Shown: positions 1-7,475 of the stretch, in pieces | How positions within the stretch are numbered: position 1 is the first letter of the stretch | Layout of the letters: each line of letters opens with the position of its first letter | Source of the DNA: Nitrospirota bacterium | GTDB lineage: Bacteria; JACPQY01 | Assembly: GCA_016180645.1 (NCBI GenBank) | Contig: JACPAV010000009.1 | Coordinates: 46,354 to 110,353, forward strand | Direction: 5' to 3' | Length of the DNA stretch: 64,000 bases | The notes under the pieces: model-generated | Seen by the model: only the letters and a program-made list of their open reading frames with translations | What the model was told of the DNA's origin: nothing | The model's database searches: none | Position numbers and translations under genes: made by a program

Positions 1-200
1 TGCGAAACGTGCTCGCTTCCCTGGACATCTTCTTTCTCGACTCCGCCGGGAAGGTCGTGAGCCTCCAGCGGATGGATCCAGATCCGCAGAGATTGTGGTC
101 GGCGGGTGGAACCTACAGATATGCGCTGGAGGGTCCCGCCGGGTTTGCGTCGGAACGCGGCCTCGGAGCGGATTCCCATCTCGAACTCCCCCTCCCGTGA
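1..200 (+). CDS. DUF192 family protein, C-terminal part (5' end outside window)
   Basis: The gene is open from the first base and ends at the TGA at 198-200. The readable residues run R-N-V-L-A-S-L-D-I-F-F-L-D, then G-K-V-V, then a Y-A-L-E...G-F-A...G-L-G-A-D-S-H-L-E-L-P ending. This matches the C-terminal half of DUF192 (COG1430) proteins, small often exported beta-rich proteins of unknown function. The stop codon overlaps the GTG start of the next gene (GTGA), so the two are probably translated together. The missing N-terminus would hold any signal peptide. Confidence 0.7.
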   Translation, partial: RNVLASLDIFFLDSAGKVVSLQRMDPDPQRLWSAGGTYRYALEGPAGFASERGLGADSHLELPLP

Positions 201-1063
201 TCGAGCGGGCGATCCAAGCCGGACCGATTTCCTTCCACTGCCTCGAAGCCGGCAAAGGGCCGATCGTTCTTCTGCTTCACGGATTTCCCGACCACAGCCG
301 GACGTTCAAACACCAGATTCCGGCCCTGGCCAAGGCCGGGTTCCGGGCCATTGCGCCGAACCTGCCGGGCTACGCGCCAACCTCTCCTTCGACGGGAAAC
401 GACTACCACCTGAGCTGCATCTCGGAACACATCGGAAGGCTCATCGACACCTTGGGGGAGAAAAAGGTTCATTTGGTCGGTCACGATTGGGGTGCGGGGA
501 TCGCCTATGTTTCCGCAGTCCTGTTTCCCGAGAAGCTTCATTCCATCACCACCATGGCGGTGCCGCATCTGCGGGCGGTTCCCGTTGGATTTCGCAAACA
601 GCCCGGACAATTCCGTCGCTCGTGGTACATGATTTTTTTCCAACTGCCGTTCTTTCCGGAACGTGCCCTCCGCGCCAACAATTTCCGGTTGATCGAATGG
701 TTCTGGACACACTGGTCGCCCGGCTGGAGTTGGCCCAAGGAAGACATGGAGGCGCTGAAAGACACCTTCCGGAATCCTGGTGTCGTCGAAGCGGCGATTG
801 AGTACTACCGCGCGCTGAGGGATGTTGCCTCGCCCGAGGGCCGAAGTACGCGGAAGCTCGGTTTCTCACCTGTCCCCGTCCAGACGTTGGCCCTCACGGG
901 TGCAACGGACGGCTGCGTGACGACGAAACTGTTCGACTACATGGATCCCAGATTCTTCCCCGCCGGACTGACAATCCATCGCCTCCCCGGTGCGGGGCAC
1001 TTTCTACACCTGGAAAAACCTGAAGAAACGACTCGCCGGATTCTAGATTTCCTCCGGGAATAG
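197..1063 (+). CDS. alpha/beta hydrolase, epoxide hydrolase/haloalkane dehalogenase-like
   Basis: A 288-residue alpha/beta hydrolase. HGFP (oxyanion hole) lies at about residues 28-31. The nucleophile elbow V-G-H-D-W-G-A at 94-100 has Asp97 as nucleophile, which is typical of epoxide hydrolases and haloalkane dehalogenases and not of Ser lipases. The C-terminal G-A-G-H-F supplies the catalytic His. A cap region rich in W and F lies between. Start: an upstream ATG-type start is possible in frame, but GTG at 197 begins exactly where family similarity begins and overlaps the preceding stop. No signal peptide is visible, so it is likely cytoplasmic. The substrate cannot be inferred. Confidence 0.85.
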   Translation: MIERAIQAGPISFHCLEAGKGPIVLLLHGFPDHSRTFKHQIPALAKAGFRAIAPNLPGYAPTSPSTGNDYHLSCISEHIGRLIDTLGEKKVHLVGHDWGAGIAYVSAVLFPEKLHSITTMAVPHLRAVPVGFRKQPGQFRRSWYMIFFQLPFFPERALRANNFRLIEWFWTHWSPGWSWPKEDMEALKDTFRNPGVVEAAIEYYRALRDVASPEGRSTRKLGFSPVPVQTLALTGATDGCVTTKLFDYMDPRFFPAGLTIHRLPGAGHFLHLEKPEETTRRILDFLRE

Positions 1064-1068
1064 GGCCT

Positions 1069-1389
1069 TCAGTCCAGTCCCAGGGCGAAGCGGAGGGCGG
1101 TGTTGACCGCTTCCATCTTCTCCGAGCCGAGCGTTGTTATCCGGTTCATGAGCCACGCCTTTGGAACGGTGTGCAGAACGTCGACGTTTACCACACATTC
1201 CTTCGAGAGGCCGTCCTCCGGCCCCAGCCGAACCTCAACCGGGAGTTGCCGGATCGCTCCCGTGACCACGGCGACAACGATCGAACGACGAGTCTGAATG
1301 GCTCTTTCTCTTGAAACGAGGACGACCGGACGCCTCCCCGATGGGGGAGGCAGGTTCGCCCACCAGATTTCACCCCGCTGCATCACCAC
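1069..1389 (-). CDS. MazF/PemK-type endoribonuclease toxin
   Basis: 106 residues, the usual length of MazF toxins. It opens with the family signature R-G-E-I-W-W-A-N-L-P followed by G-R-R-P-V-V-L-V-S, and has the central beta segment and the N-V-D near the middle that MazF proteins share. MazF enzymes cleave single-stranded mRNA at short motifs. The gene lies just downstream of a ribbon-helix-helix antitoxin gene and overlaps its end by 7 bp, so the two form one operon. A second ATG at 1383 could be the true start. Its 3' end converges on the hydrolase gene with a 5-bp gap. Confidence 0.9.
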   Translation of the reverse strand: MVMQRGEIWWANLPPPSGRRPVVLVSRERAIQTRRSIVVAVVTGAIRQLPVEVRLGPEDGLSKECVVNVDVLHTVPKAWLMNRITTLGSEKMEAVNTALRFALGLD

Positions 1390-1637
1390 TTCTCTCGCGG
1401 CAGGGATTTGGTGGCCGCTTTCGCGAGGCTCTCGATTTCCTTGAGGTCCTCCGGGACCTTCCGGTAACCTTCCACATACCTCCTCTCCAACTCCGCGATC
1501 TCCCGGCTCCTATGCCACGACCGTAGGGCCTCACGAATGATCTCGCTGCGGGGCTTCTTCAATCGTTTCCGCGTCCTCTCCAAGGCTTCAAAATCCTCCG
1601 CGGGCAAACTGATAGCCGTGCGGACCGCTCTCGCCAT
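1383..1637 (-). CDS. ribbon-helix-helix (CopG-like) antitoxin
   Basis: 84 residues. The N-terminus V-R-T-A-I-S-L-P forms the single beta strand of a ribbon-helix-helix DNA-binding domain, followed by D-F-E-A-L-E and K-K-P-R-S-E-I-I-R-E-A-L. The charged C-terminal half (about residues 45-84) is the likely toxin-binding tail. It is first in the toxin-antitoxin operon and would repress its own promoter; three spaced direct repeats lie 26-55 bp upstream. The pairing with a MazF toxin, rather than a MazE AbrB-type antitoxin, resembles MazEF variants with RHH antitoxins. Confidence 0.85.
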   Translation of the reverse strand: MARAVRTAISLPAEDFEALERTRKRLKKPRSEIIREALRSWHRSREIAELERRYVEGYRKVPEDLKEIESLAKAATKSLPREKW

Positions 1638-1662
1638 GTCAGAACCCCCTTCCCTTCTTATT

Positions 1663-1692
1663 CATACTACTGCACATACTATCATCATACTA
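1663..1692. promoter_or_regulatory. probable antitoxin operator: three CATACTA direct repeats
   Basis: CATACTA occurs at 1663-1669, 1675-1681 and 1686-1692. Starts are 12 and 11 bp apart, about one helical turn, which suits cooperative binding of ribbon-helix-helix dimers on one DNA face. It lies immediately upstream of the antitoxin start at 1637. Role in autoregulation is inferred. Confidence 0.55.
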
Positions 1693-1767
1693 GATTATGA
1701 GCGGATTGTGCAGGTGGCCCGCTTGATCTTGTTCCCAGCCGGCAAGACCCGGCTCAGCAGATACCTG

Positions 1768-2085
1768 TCAGCGGGAAGCGATCTGCCGAAGTCCCCACCG
1801 TTCCATAGCTTCCAGAATCGGCTTCAGGCTGCGACCGAGCGGAGTCAGGGAGTAGTCCACCCGCGGGGGGATTTGGGCGAAGACCTTGCGCCTAACGATG
1901 CCATCCTCCTCCAACTCGCGGAGCTCCTGAGTCAACATGCGCTGGGAGATTCCGCGGATGCCTTTGGCCAATTGGCCGAAGCGCCGGACGCCGGGGAAGA
2001 GTTCCCGCAGAATCAATATCTTCCAGCGACCTCCAATGACCCGCAGGGTCGATTCATACGGGCAGTCTGAGCGATGAGCTTTCAT
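1768..2085 (-). CDS. HxlR-family transcriptional regulator
   Basis: 105 residues, one winged helix-turn-helix domain of HxlR type. The N-terminal C-P-Y-E, then G-G-R-W-K-I-L-I-L-R-E-L, then L-T-Q-E-L-R-E-L-E-E-D-G-I-V and Y-S-L-T-P-L-G-R-S-L are diagnostic. The N-terminal Cys is at the position that senses thiol or quinone stress in YodB/HypR-type members. It is divergent from yceI, and inverted repeats in the shared spacer are likely its operators. Confidence 0.92.
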   Translation of the reverse strand: MKAHRSDCPYESTLRVIGGRWKILILRELFPGVRRFGQLAKGIRGISQRMLTQELRELEEDGIVRRKVFAQIPPRVDYSLTPLGRSLKPILEAMERWGLRQIASR

Positions 2086-2097
2086 GGCGCCATATAC

Positions 2098-2147
2098 TTA
2101 CTATTAGTAATTAACAGTGGATTCATTATTTCCATACTATTGTTAGT
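2098..2147. promoter_or_regulatory. divergent hxlR/yceI control region: two TACTA-type palindromes and a promoter
   Basis: The palindrome TTACTATTAGTAA (2098-2110) has perfect 6-bp arms around one base. A second, ACTA-N4-TAGT, lies at 2136-2147. A promoter towards yceI is visible: -35 TTAACA (2111-2116), 18-bp spacer, -10 TACTAT (2135-2140). The second palindrome overlaps the -10, so a bound HxlR dimer would block it. Similar TACT/AGTA boxes are bound by YodB-type HxlR proteins. Regulation itself is inferred. Confidence 0.55.
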
Positions 2148-2213
2148 GTACCAGGCGGCGAGATTGTAACATTTGGTCGCCATGATACACCCACTCTCCA
2201 AAAGGAGGCCATC

Positions 2214-2813
2214 ATGGACCTGAAAAAGACTCTCCGGGCCGCGGTGCCGGCCCTTCTGCTCGCGCCACAACTCGCGTTCGCCGCGAATTACAAAGTCGAT
2301 CCCTCCCATTCCAGCGTCGGTTTCACCATCGCGCACCTGGTGATCGCCGAAGTCGAGGGGCGCTTCGACCGGTTCGAGGCGACGTTTGCCTACGACGAAA
2401 AGAACCCCTCGAAATCGTCGCTTGAAGCCAAAGCGTATACCGAGAGCATCAACACGAATGAGAAGAAGCGCGACGAGCATCTTCGCTCGGGTGATTTCTT
2501 CGACGCGAAGAAGTTTCCTGAAATGACGTTCAAGAGCTCCAAGGTGGTGCCTTCCACCGATGGAAAGTCAGGCCAGATTTTCGGCACGCTCACGATCCGC
2601 GACGTATCGAAGGAAGTCGTATTCGATGTGAAACTCAAGGGCAAGATCAAAGATCCTTGGGGAAACGAGAGGGCCGTCTTCGATGCAAGCACCAAGATCA
2701 ATCGTACCGACTTCGGTCTGAAATGGAACAAGGCCCTCGATGCAGGTGGCGTGGTGGTGGGCGAAGAAGTCACCATCCGGCTCAAGATTGAAGGTGTAGC
2801 CGACAAGAGTTGA
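2214..2813 (+). CDS. yceI: YceI-family periplasmic lipid-binding protein
   Basis: 199 residues with a Sec signal peptide (hydrophobic core ending L-A-F-A-A at about residue 23). The mature part starts Y-K-V-D-P-S-H-S-S-V-G-F-T-I, the YceI hallmark, and runs through an eight-stranded lipocalin-like barrel that binds polyisoprenoid-type lipids in the periplasm. A strong AAGGAGG ribosome site precedes the ATG. It is transcribed away from an HxlR regulator, an arrangement consistent with induction by electrophile or quinone stress. The physiological role of the family is still unclear. Confidence 0.93.
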   Translation: MDLKKTLRAAVPALLLAPQLAFAANYKVDPSHSSVGFTIAHLVIAEVEGRFDRFEATFAYDEKNPSKSSLEAKAYTESINTNEKKRDEHLRSGDFFDAKKFPEMTFKSSKVVPSTDGKSGQIFGTLTIRDVSKEVVFDVKLKGKIKDPWGNERAVFDASTKINRTDFGLKWNKALDAGGVVVGEEVTIRLKIEGVADKS

Positions 2814-2847
2814 CTCTTCGCCGGCGCAGGAATTCCCCCTTCGCAAG

Positions 2848-2886
2848 AACCCCCGATCGCCCCGCAAGGCAGGGCCTCGGGGGTTT
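2848..2886 (+). terminator. hairpin terminator after yceI
   Basis: AACCCCCGA (2848-2856) pairs with TCGGGGGTT (2877-2885) around a 20-base loop, and a short T-rich tail follows. It sits 34 bp after the yceI stop. The T tract is short, so Rho-independent efficiency is uncertain. Confidence 0.6.
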
Positions 2887-2955
2887 CTCGTTCCAGCCCG
2901 GCCCGGCCGCGCTTGACGACGCCGCCTGGAACGTTTACACGATATCCATCCACTC

Positions 2956-3789
2956 ATGGCCAAACCTTCCGGCAAGCGAAAGAAGAAAGGGCGTCCGATC
3001 CCTTTGGCGAAAATCATCGCCGCGTCGGGACGGACGATCGCTACGGGGGGGCAGTTCGTCGGCCACAAGATTGCCGAGTGGTATGGAAAGGTCGATCCCG
3101 ACGTCTCGCGCCATCTCCTTCAAGTTCCGCTCCTCAGTTACTCGCTGTTCTCCTCGCGACAGGAAGAGGTCGAGCCGGGCGAACCGGACGGACATCCCCC
3201 CCTGATCCTCGTCTACGGCCTCGGGGGAAACCGGGGCAATTTCCTCCTGATGTCGTGGTACCTCCGGATCTACGGGCGGAAACGGATCTATCGCGTCGCG
3301 TTCAATCCCGAGCAGACCATCCGGCAACGGGCAACCGCGTTGGGCAAATTCATCGAAAAAGTGGCCGACGCCAATCACGAGTCCCAGGTGGACGTGGTGG
3401 CCCACAGCCTTGGCGGGGTCGTCGCCCGACTGGCCGTTTCCAGAGAAAAGACGGCCAAGCGCGTTCATACGTTGATTACGTTGGGTGCGCCTCACGGAGG
3501 AACCTACCCGGCCCGGTTTGCCAATACGAAGATCACGAAGGATCTCCGGCCCGACAGCCCGCTTATGCGCGGACTTCGGCGCCAGCCGTGGCCCCGACGC
3601 GTTCGAGGCGTAACTTTGTGGAGCAAGAATGATCTGTTTGTTCTCCCCCCGGAGTCGGCCACTCTCCAAGGCACGAAGAAAATCGACATGACTCCTTTCA
3701 CACACTACAGCTACCTGATCGAACCCAAGAGTTGGGAAACGGTCCGCCGGGAACTGGGCCGACCGAACGGCGCGCGAAAAGAATTGTGA
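2956..3789 (+). CDS. PGAP1/lipase-like alpha/beta hydrolase
   Basis: 277 residues. After a Lys-rich N-terminus comes V-Y-G-L-G-G (about 87-92, oxyanion loop) and the Ser elbow V-A-H-S-L-G-G-V-V-A-R (Ser151). The catalytic Asp is probably in S-K-N-D-L-F (about 228) and the His in F-T-H-Y-S-Y (about 251). The layout resembles triacylglycerol lipases and PGAP1-type esterases. No signal peptide is obvious. Its stop overlaps the GTG of the PI-PLC-like gene (GTGA), so the two lipid-directed enzymes are co-expressed. Confidence 0.82.
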   Translation: MAKPSGKRKKKGRPIPLAKIIAASGRTIATGGQFVGHKIAEWYGKVDPDVSRHLLQVPLLSYSLFSSRQEEVEPGEPDGHPPLILVYGLGGNRGNFLLMSWYLRIYGRKRIYRVAFNPEQTIRQRATALGKFIEKVADANHESQVDVVAHSLGGVVARLAVSREKTAKRVHTLITLGAPHGGTYPARFANTKITKDLRPDSPLMRGLRRQPWPRRVRGVTLWSKNDLFVLPPESATLQGTKKIDMTPFTHYSYLIEPKSWETVRRELGRPNGARKEL

Positions 3790-4790
3790 AGCGTCTCGCC
3801 GCTCTCGCGGCCGTGGTCCTACTCCCTGCCTGTTCGGGGTCGGATGCGGCCAGTCCATTCGGCTATTCTCTCGACGGCGTCCTCCGGCTCAATCACCTCC
3901 AGGCCAAGGGGACGCACAACAGCTATCACATCGCGCCGAGTCCCTTTCTGCTCGCCGATTTGGACTACTCGCAGGGTCCGCTGGACGTTCAACTCGGCGA
4001 TCAAGGCGTGAGGCAGTTTGAGCTCGACGTCCATCGAGACGCCTCCACGGGGAAGTTTCGCGTGTATCACATTCCGGTGGTGGATGAAGGCGTCACCTGT
4101 TACTGGTTCACCGACTGCCTCCAGGTGATGAGGACGTGGTCGGATGCTCACCTCGGGCATCACCCCATCTTCACGATGATTGAGTTCAAGGATGAGGTGG
4201 ACACGGCCCGGATCACCGGGCACTACGATGAATTCGACGCGGAGATTCGATCCGTTTGGCCGGAGGATCGGCTGATCACGCCCGATTTGGTGCAGGGATC
4301 TTCACCGGACTTGGAAACCGCAGTGCTGACCCGTGGATGGCCCACGCTGGGGGAAAGCCGGGGCAAAGCTTTCTTCATGATCCTGGATGACGAGCCGCAC
4401 AGGACGTACTACACGGACGGCGACCGGACGCTGAAGGGCCGCGCCGCGTTCATGATGGCGGACGAGCGGTTTCCGTATGCGGTAGTTCGAGCGATCGATG
4501 ATCCGATTGCGCAGGAAGCGCGGATTCGGGAGCAGGTCGCAGCGGGCTATCTTGTCCGTACGCGGGCGGACGCGCTGGACGAGCCGCGGGTGGGGGACAC
4601 TCGCCGGCTTGAAGCCGCCCTTCGGAGCGGCGCCCATTTCCTCAGCACGGACTACCCCGCCCCCGGCATGATCGCCAACTATTCCGTGGAGATTCCCGGC
4701 GGCTCGCCCTCCCGCTGCAATCCCGTCTCCGCCCCGCCGGAATGCACTTCTTCCGACATCGAAGATCCGTCGCGGTTAACAGCGCGATAA
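3786..4790 (+). CDS. Ca2+-dependent phosphoinositide phospholipase C-like lipoprotein
   Basis: 334 residues. The GTG start is preferred because it gives a clean lipoprotein signal with lipobox L-L-P-A-C (Cys16) and overlaps the upstream stop. The mature protein shows the PI-PLC X-type catalytic motifs: K-G-T-H-N-S-Y (His44), E-L-D-V-H (79-83) and V-Y-H-I-P (His95), then I-E-F-K-D-E. These fit the bacterial Ca2+-dependent PI-PLC-like family. It probably cleaves a phosphodiester in an inositol lipid or related substrate at the cell envelope. The true substrate is unknown. Confidence 0.82.
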   Translation: MKRLAALAAVVLLPACSGSDAASPFGYSLDGVLRLNHLQAKGTHNSYHIAPSPFLLADLDYSQGPLDVQLGDQGVRQFELDVHRDASTGKFRVYHIPVVDEGVTCYWFTDCLQVMRTWSDAHLGHHPIFTMIEFKDEVDTARITGHYDEFDAEIRSVWPEDRLITPDLVQGSSPDLETAVLTRGWPTLGESRGKAFFMILDDEPHRTYYTDGDRTLKGRAAFMMADERFPYAVVRAIDDPIAQEARIREQVAAGYLVRTRADALDEPRVGDTRRLEAALRSGAHFLSTDYPAPGMIANYSVEIPGGSPSRCNPVSAPPECTSSDIEDPSRLTAR

Positions 4791-4818
4791 GACCGCCTTC
4801 CGCGCCATAGGCTCTAGC

Positions 4819-4905
4819 GGTCAACTCCATACACCTGACAGAACCGAAAGCTGGGATAGTCCTACGGAATGGGAACACCTTGTGTACAGAGTATAGAGTT
4901 GACCC
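4819..4905. repeat. 87-bp inverted-repeat element, copy 1
   Basis: Begins GGTCAACTC and ends GAGTTGACCC. A second copy of the same length and orientation lies at 7476-7562 with only scattered mismatches. The ends form inverted repeats (GGTCAACTCTA and its complement), and the interior has a small hairpin around TCCTACGGAA. Copy 1 sits between the PI-PLC-like gene and the BrnT-like toxin. Short, non-coding and palindromic, it resembles a MITE or REP-type element. Confidence 0.75.
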
Positions 4906-4961
4906 TAGTTGCTAGTTGCCCAACTACTTGATTGGTCACACCTGGTTTGCCCGCCGTGATG

Positions 4962-4990
4962 TTGACATAAAGCACACATTGTCATAGTAT
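4962..4990 (+). promoter_or_regulatory. sigma70-type promoter of the brnT/brnA-like pair
   Basis: -35 TTGACA (4962-4967, perfect), 17-bp spacer, -10 TAGTAT (4985-4990). TGACA at 4963-4967 and TGTCA at 4980-4984 form an inverted repeat that overlaps the promoter and could be an operator. The predicted transcript start is at or next to the ATG at 4996, so the mRNA would be leaderless. Confidence 0.55.
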
Positions 4991-4995
4991 TGGGC

Positions 4996-5289
4996 ATGGC
5001 TGGAGGATATGAGTTTGAGTTCGATCCGAACAAGAACAAGGCCCTCATGCGGGGAAGGGGAATCAGTTTTGAAGAGATCATCCTGCTCATCGATGAAGGA
5101 CATCTGCTCGATGTCGTCGAGCATCCGAACAAGGCCCGTTACCCAGACCAGCAGATGTACGTCGTTGACGTGGGCGGATATGTCTACCTCGTCCCCTTTG
5201 TGAGGGAAGGCAACAGAGTCACTCTCAAGACCGTCTATCCGAGCCGAAAGGCGACGAAAGAATACCGGGCAAAGGAGGAACAGCCGTGA
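4996..5289 (+). CDS. BrnT-like toxin
   Basis: 97 residues. The start Y-E-F-E-F-D-P-N-K-N followed by G-I-S-F-E-E is the BrnT signature, and the C-terminal L-V-P-F-V-R...L-K-T-V-Y-P-S-R is the usual last strand. BrnT proteins are RelE-fold ribonucleases neutralised by BrnA. The downstream gene overlaps by 4 bp (GTGA) and encodes a matching antitoxin. An upstream TTG at 4990 is possible, but it lies inside the predicted -10. Confidence 0.85.
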   Translation: MAGGYEFEFDPNKNKALMRGRGISFEEIILLIDEGHLLDVVEHPNKARYPDQQMYVVDVGGYVYLVPFVREGNRVTLKTVYPSRKATKEYRAKEEQP

Positions 5290-5561
5290 AGAGAATGAAC
5301 CAGGACGAAGAAATCGAGGCTCTCAAGGCCCTAGACCGGGGGAAACTGGCGCGTTCCAAGGACGCCGCAAGAGAGATTCAAGTCGCCCGGGAAGCGGCGG
5401 GGGCCTACCTCAGGAAGGATGAGCGGATCAATATCCGCCTATCGGGGCCGGACCTGAAGCTTCTGAAGCGAAGAGCTGCGGAGGAGGGGATTCCCTACCA
5501 GACGCTCGTTGCGAGTGTGCTGCACAAGTTTGTTTCCGGCCGACTCCAGACCAGAGGTTGA
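5286..5561 (+). CDS. BrnA/CopG-like antitoxin
   Basis: 91 residues with a charged helical N-terminus (about 1-45, likely toxin-binding). The C-terminal domain has D-E-R-I-N-I-R-L-S-G-P-D-L-K-L-L-K-R-R-A and Y-Q-T-L-V-A-S-V-L-H-K-F, typical of the BrnA/COG5304 ribbon-helix-helix group. GTG start overlaps the toxin stop, giving toxin-first gene order, as in brnTA. It is expected to repress the promoter at 4962-4990. Confidence 0.85.
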   Translation: MKRMNQDEEIEALKALDRGKLARSKDAAREIQVAREAAGAYLRKDERINIRLSGPDLKLLKRRAAEEGIPYQTLVASVLHKFVSGRLQTRG

Positions 5562-5726
5562 CTCAGCCGCTGGCCACGAACGAAACTCCTGTGCGTCCGC
5601 CCGCTGGCCAACTGACGTCGTCGGAACCCCCCCCTCCGGCTCCGCCTTCAACCTCAAGATTCCGCGCAAGCTCCATCCAAAAGCGCCACCCCCCAGGCCC
5701 GATCCCGACCGCCGCGAAATGTCCAG

Positions 5727-5742
5727 TGTATAGAGTTGACCC
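5727..5742. repeat. solo end of the 87-bp element
   Basis: GTGTATAGAGTTGACC is the complement of the left end of the 87-bp copies. It stands alone, in inverted orientation, 24 bp past the stop of the GIY-YIG repeat protein. The 165 bp between it and the antitoxin stop show no recognisable gene. It suggests a third, eroded or rearranged copy. Confidence 0.6.
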
Positions 5743-5765
5743 CACTAGCCCCCACTAGCCCGTCG

Positions 5766-7280
5766 CTACCCCTCAACATTCGCCCTCGACTGCAATCGGG
5801 CAGTTTTCCTCCAACTGGGCATGACTTCGTCAAGTCGACCTGCTTTCCGGACAATATTGTAGGTCGTGCCATTCCCAACCTGCCAATGCTTTCGAGATGC
5901 GAAACGCTTACCCTCGTGCATTGCCGATTCAATCGTCCACCGATTTCGGGTCCGTGGGACTACTTCATCCAGTCGACCTGCCTCCCGAACCAAGTTGTAG
6001 CTTGTGAACTGCGCCACTTTCCACTCCTGGCGGTTTTTGTATTTCTCCCCCTCTCCAAGCGCACGCTCAAGCGTCCATTTTCGCGTGTCCCTTGGACGGA
6101 GAACCGTTCGAAGAAGGCCCGCTCGGCGGACGAGATCATATGAACCAGGATGACTGCGTGCCCATTCAGTAAGGCTCTGCTGAATTCTTCCGATGGAGAT
6201 CGCTTTCTCAAGACTCAGGGGCCTCCGCTTTGGCAGGACCTCGTCCAATAACCCTGCCTGTCTAACAATCTGAAATGCCCGGCTGGATTTCCTCTGAGCA
6301 CGATCGCGGTTCGGATATGTCTTTAGCTGATCCACGGCTGCCTGCAGCGACCACTTGCGGTATCGCGGTTCCATGTGGCTGCAACACCTCGCGAGCATGC
6401 CCCGGCGGCGTGCAGCCTGATAGGACGCCGCATGATCCATCTGCCATGCATATTTCGACTCGTATTTCCGTGCGATCAATCGGAGTTCTCGGTCTGTGTA
6501 GGGTCTAGCTGAGCCCAGCGAACCGGCGCGCGTTCGATTCAGAATCGTCCATCCTGCCTGCGCATACCAGCGGATTGCTCGTTCCTCTGCGACTTGGGAT
6601 TGCTTTGGCGTGAGTCCACGTGCTCGAATCCGGATGGTCGGCAACACGCCTCCAAGCGAGTCGATTCGATCACGTACGGTTCGATGCCGCCTATTGGCCC
6701 TGAAATGATCTGCAATCCGAAACCGGGGGTTCAACGAAATTCCGACGTAGGCGCTTCCGTCAATGAATTCGAGCGCATACACAGACCGGGGTTTTGCCGT
6801 GTTTGGTATCCAATGTGGCCGTCGCATATGCCTGCAAACATCATCCAGAATTCCTCGATAGTGTGCCGCATCATAGAGGCTGGGAGCCCTCTCCCGGAAT
6901 TCTTTTCTCGATCGGTACTTGAGCGCCCCCTCGTGGATCTCTCTCTTGGAGTAGCGGGAATGGAGCCCACGACGCATGTGCTGAGTGGCATCTTGATGGA
7001 TGCCAAGTCGGAAGCTACTCTGATACGCAACGTTTGAACCCTTTCGCCAACCCTCCAACGTCTTGTACCTACCGGCATCTCCCAGAACTTTCTCACGCGT
7101 CCAAATAAGCGGGCCCATCTTTGGTTTCGGCATATGGGAAGTTGCGCGCTCATGTATCCCGCTCTGGATGGCGATTCGGTACGCATAGGCGGAGTTCTCT
7201 TTCCATTCACTCCTCGAATGAAACCGCCTGGCGTCTGTGAGAATTCGGCTGGCCGTCCAGTATCTCCTTCGCTTTCGCAT
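5766..7280 (-). CDS. GIY-YIG nuclease flanked by eight W-T/A-Y/L-D-E repeats
   Basis: 504 residues. A GIY-YIG nuclease domain (about 166-250) has V-Y-A-L-E-F, A-Y-V-G, a catalytic Arg in N-P-R-F-R, a Glu in E-E-R-A-I-R-W-Y and an Asn in I-L-N-R-T. Three repeats of 45-50 residues precede it and five follow. Each reads roughly W-T-x(5)-A-x(3)-Y-x(2)-R-x(2)-W-x(6)-Y-x(5)-G-x-L-D-E-V. Such repeats occur beside nuclease domains in free-standing, homing-type endonucleases, where they are thought to bind DNA in tandem. It lies between two copies of an 87-bp element inside an accessory island. Target and role are unknown. Confidence 0.8.
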   Translation of the reverse strand: MRKRRRYWTASRILTDARRFHSRSEWKENSAYAYRIAIQSGIHERATSHMPKPKMGPLIWTREKVLGDAGRYKTLEGWRKGSNVAYQSSFRLGIHQDATQHMRRGLHSRYSKREIHEGALKYRSRKEFRERAPSLYDAAHYRGILDDVCRHMRRPHWIPNTAKPRSVYALEFIDGSAYVGISLNPRFRIADHFRANRRHRTVRDRIDSLGGVLPTIRIRARGLTPKQSQVAEERAIRWYAQAGWTILNRTRAGSLGSARPYTDRELRLIARKYESKYAWQMDHAASYQAARRRGMLARCCSHMEPRYRKWSLQAAVDQLKTYPNRDRAQRKSSRAFQIVRQAGLLDEVLPKRRPLSLEKAISIGRIQQSLTEWARSHPGSYDLVRRAGLLRTVLRPRDTRKWTLERALGEGEKYKNRQEWKVAQFTSYNLVREAGRLDEVVPRTRNRWTIESAMHEGKRFASRKHWQVGNGTTYNIVRKAGRLDEVMPSWRKTARLQSRANVEG

Positions 7281-7374
7281 GCGGAGAGTATATACGGGTC
7301 GAGCCAGTGCGGTGTACGTCGCCCCCCCGCCAAAACCTATCCTGGGACTCTGAAACCAGAAGGTCCCGGCCCAG

Positions 7375-7475
7375 CTACGGCTTCAGAATGATCTTGCCGT
7401 GGGTTTTCCGGCCGGCGAGGTCGCGGAGGGCTTCGCGGGCGCGGTCGAGAGGGCGCACGGGCGAGAGGGCGCACG
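7375..7475 (-). pseudogene. C-terminal remnant of a quinone oxidoreductase (MDR) gene
   Basis: Read on the minus strand, the last 28 codons before the TAG at 7377-7375 give R-P-L-D-R-A-R-E-A-L-R-D-L-A-G-R, then K-T-H-G-K-I-I-L-K-P-stop. This matches the end of the intact oxidoreductase at 9032-10003 ([20 protein letters not shown]). The fragment stops exactly at the 87-bp element (7476), so everything upstream of it has been lost. Confidence 0.8.
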
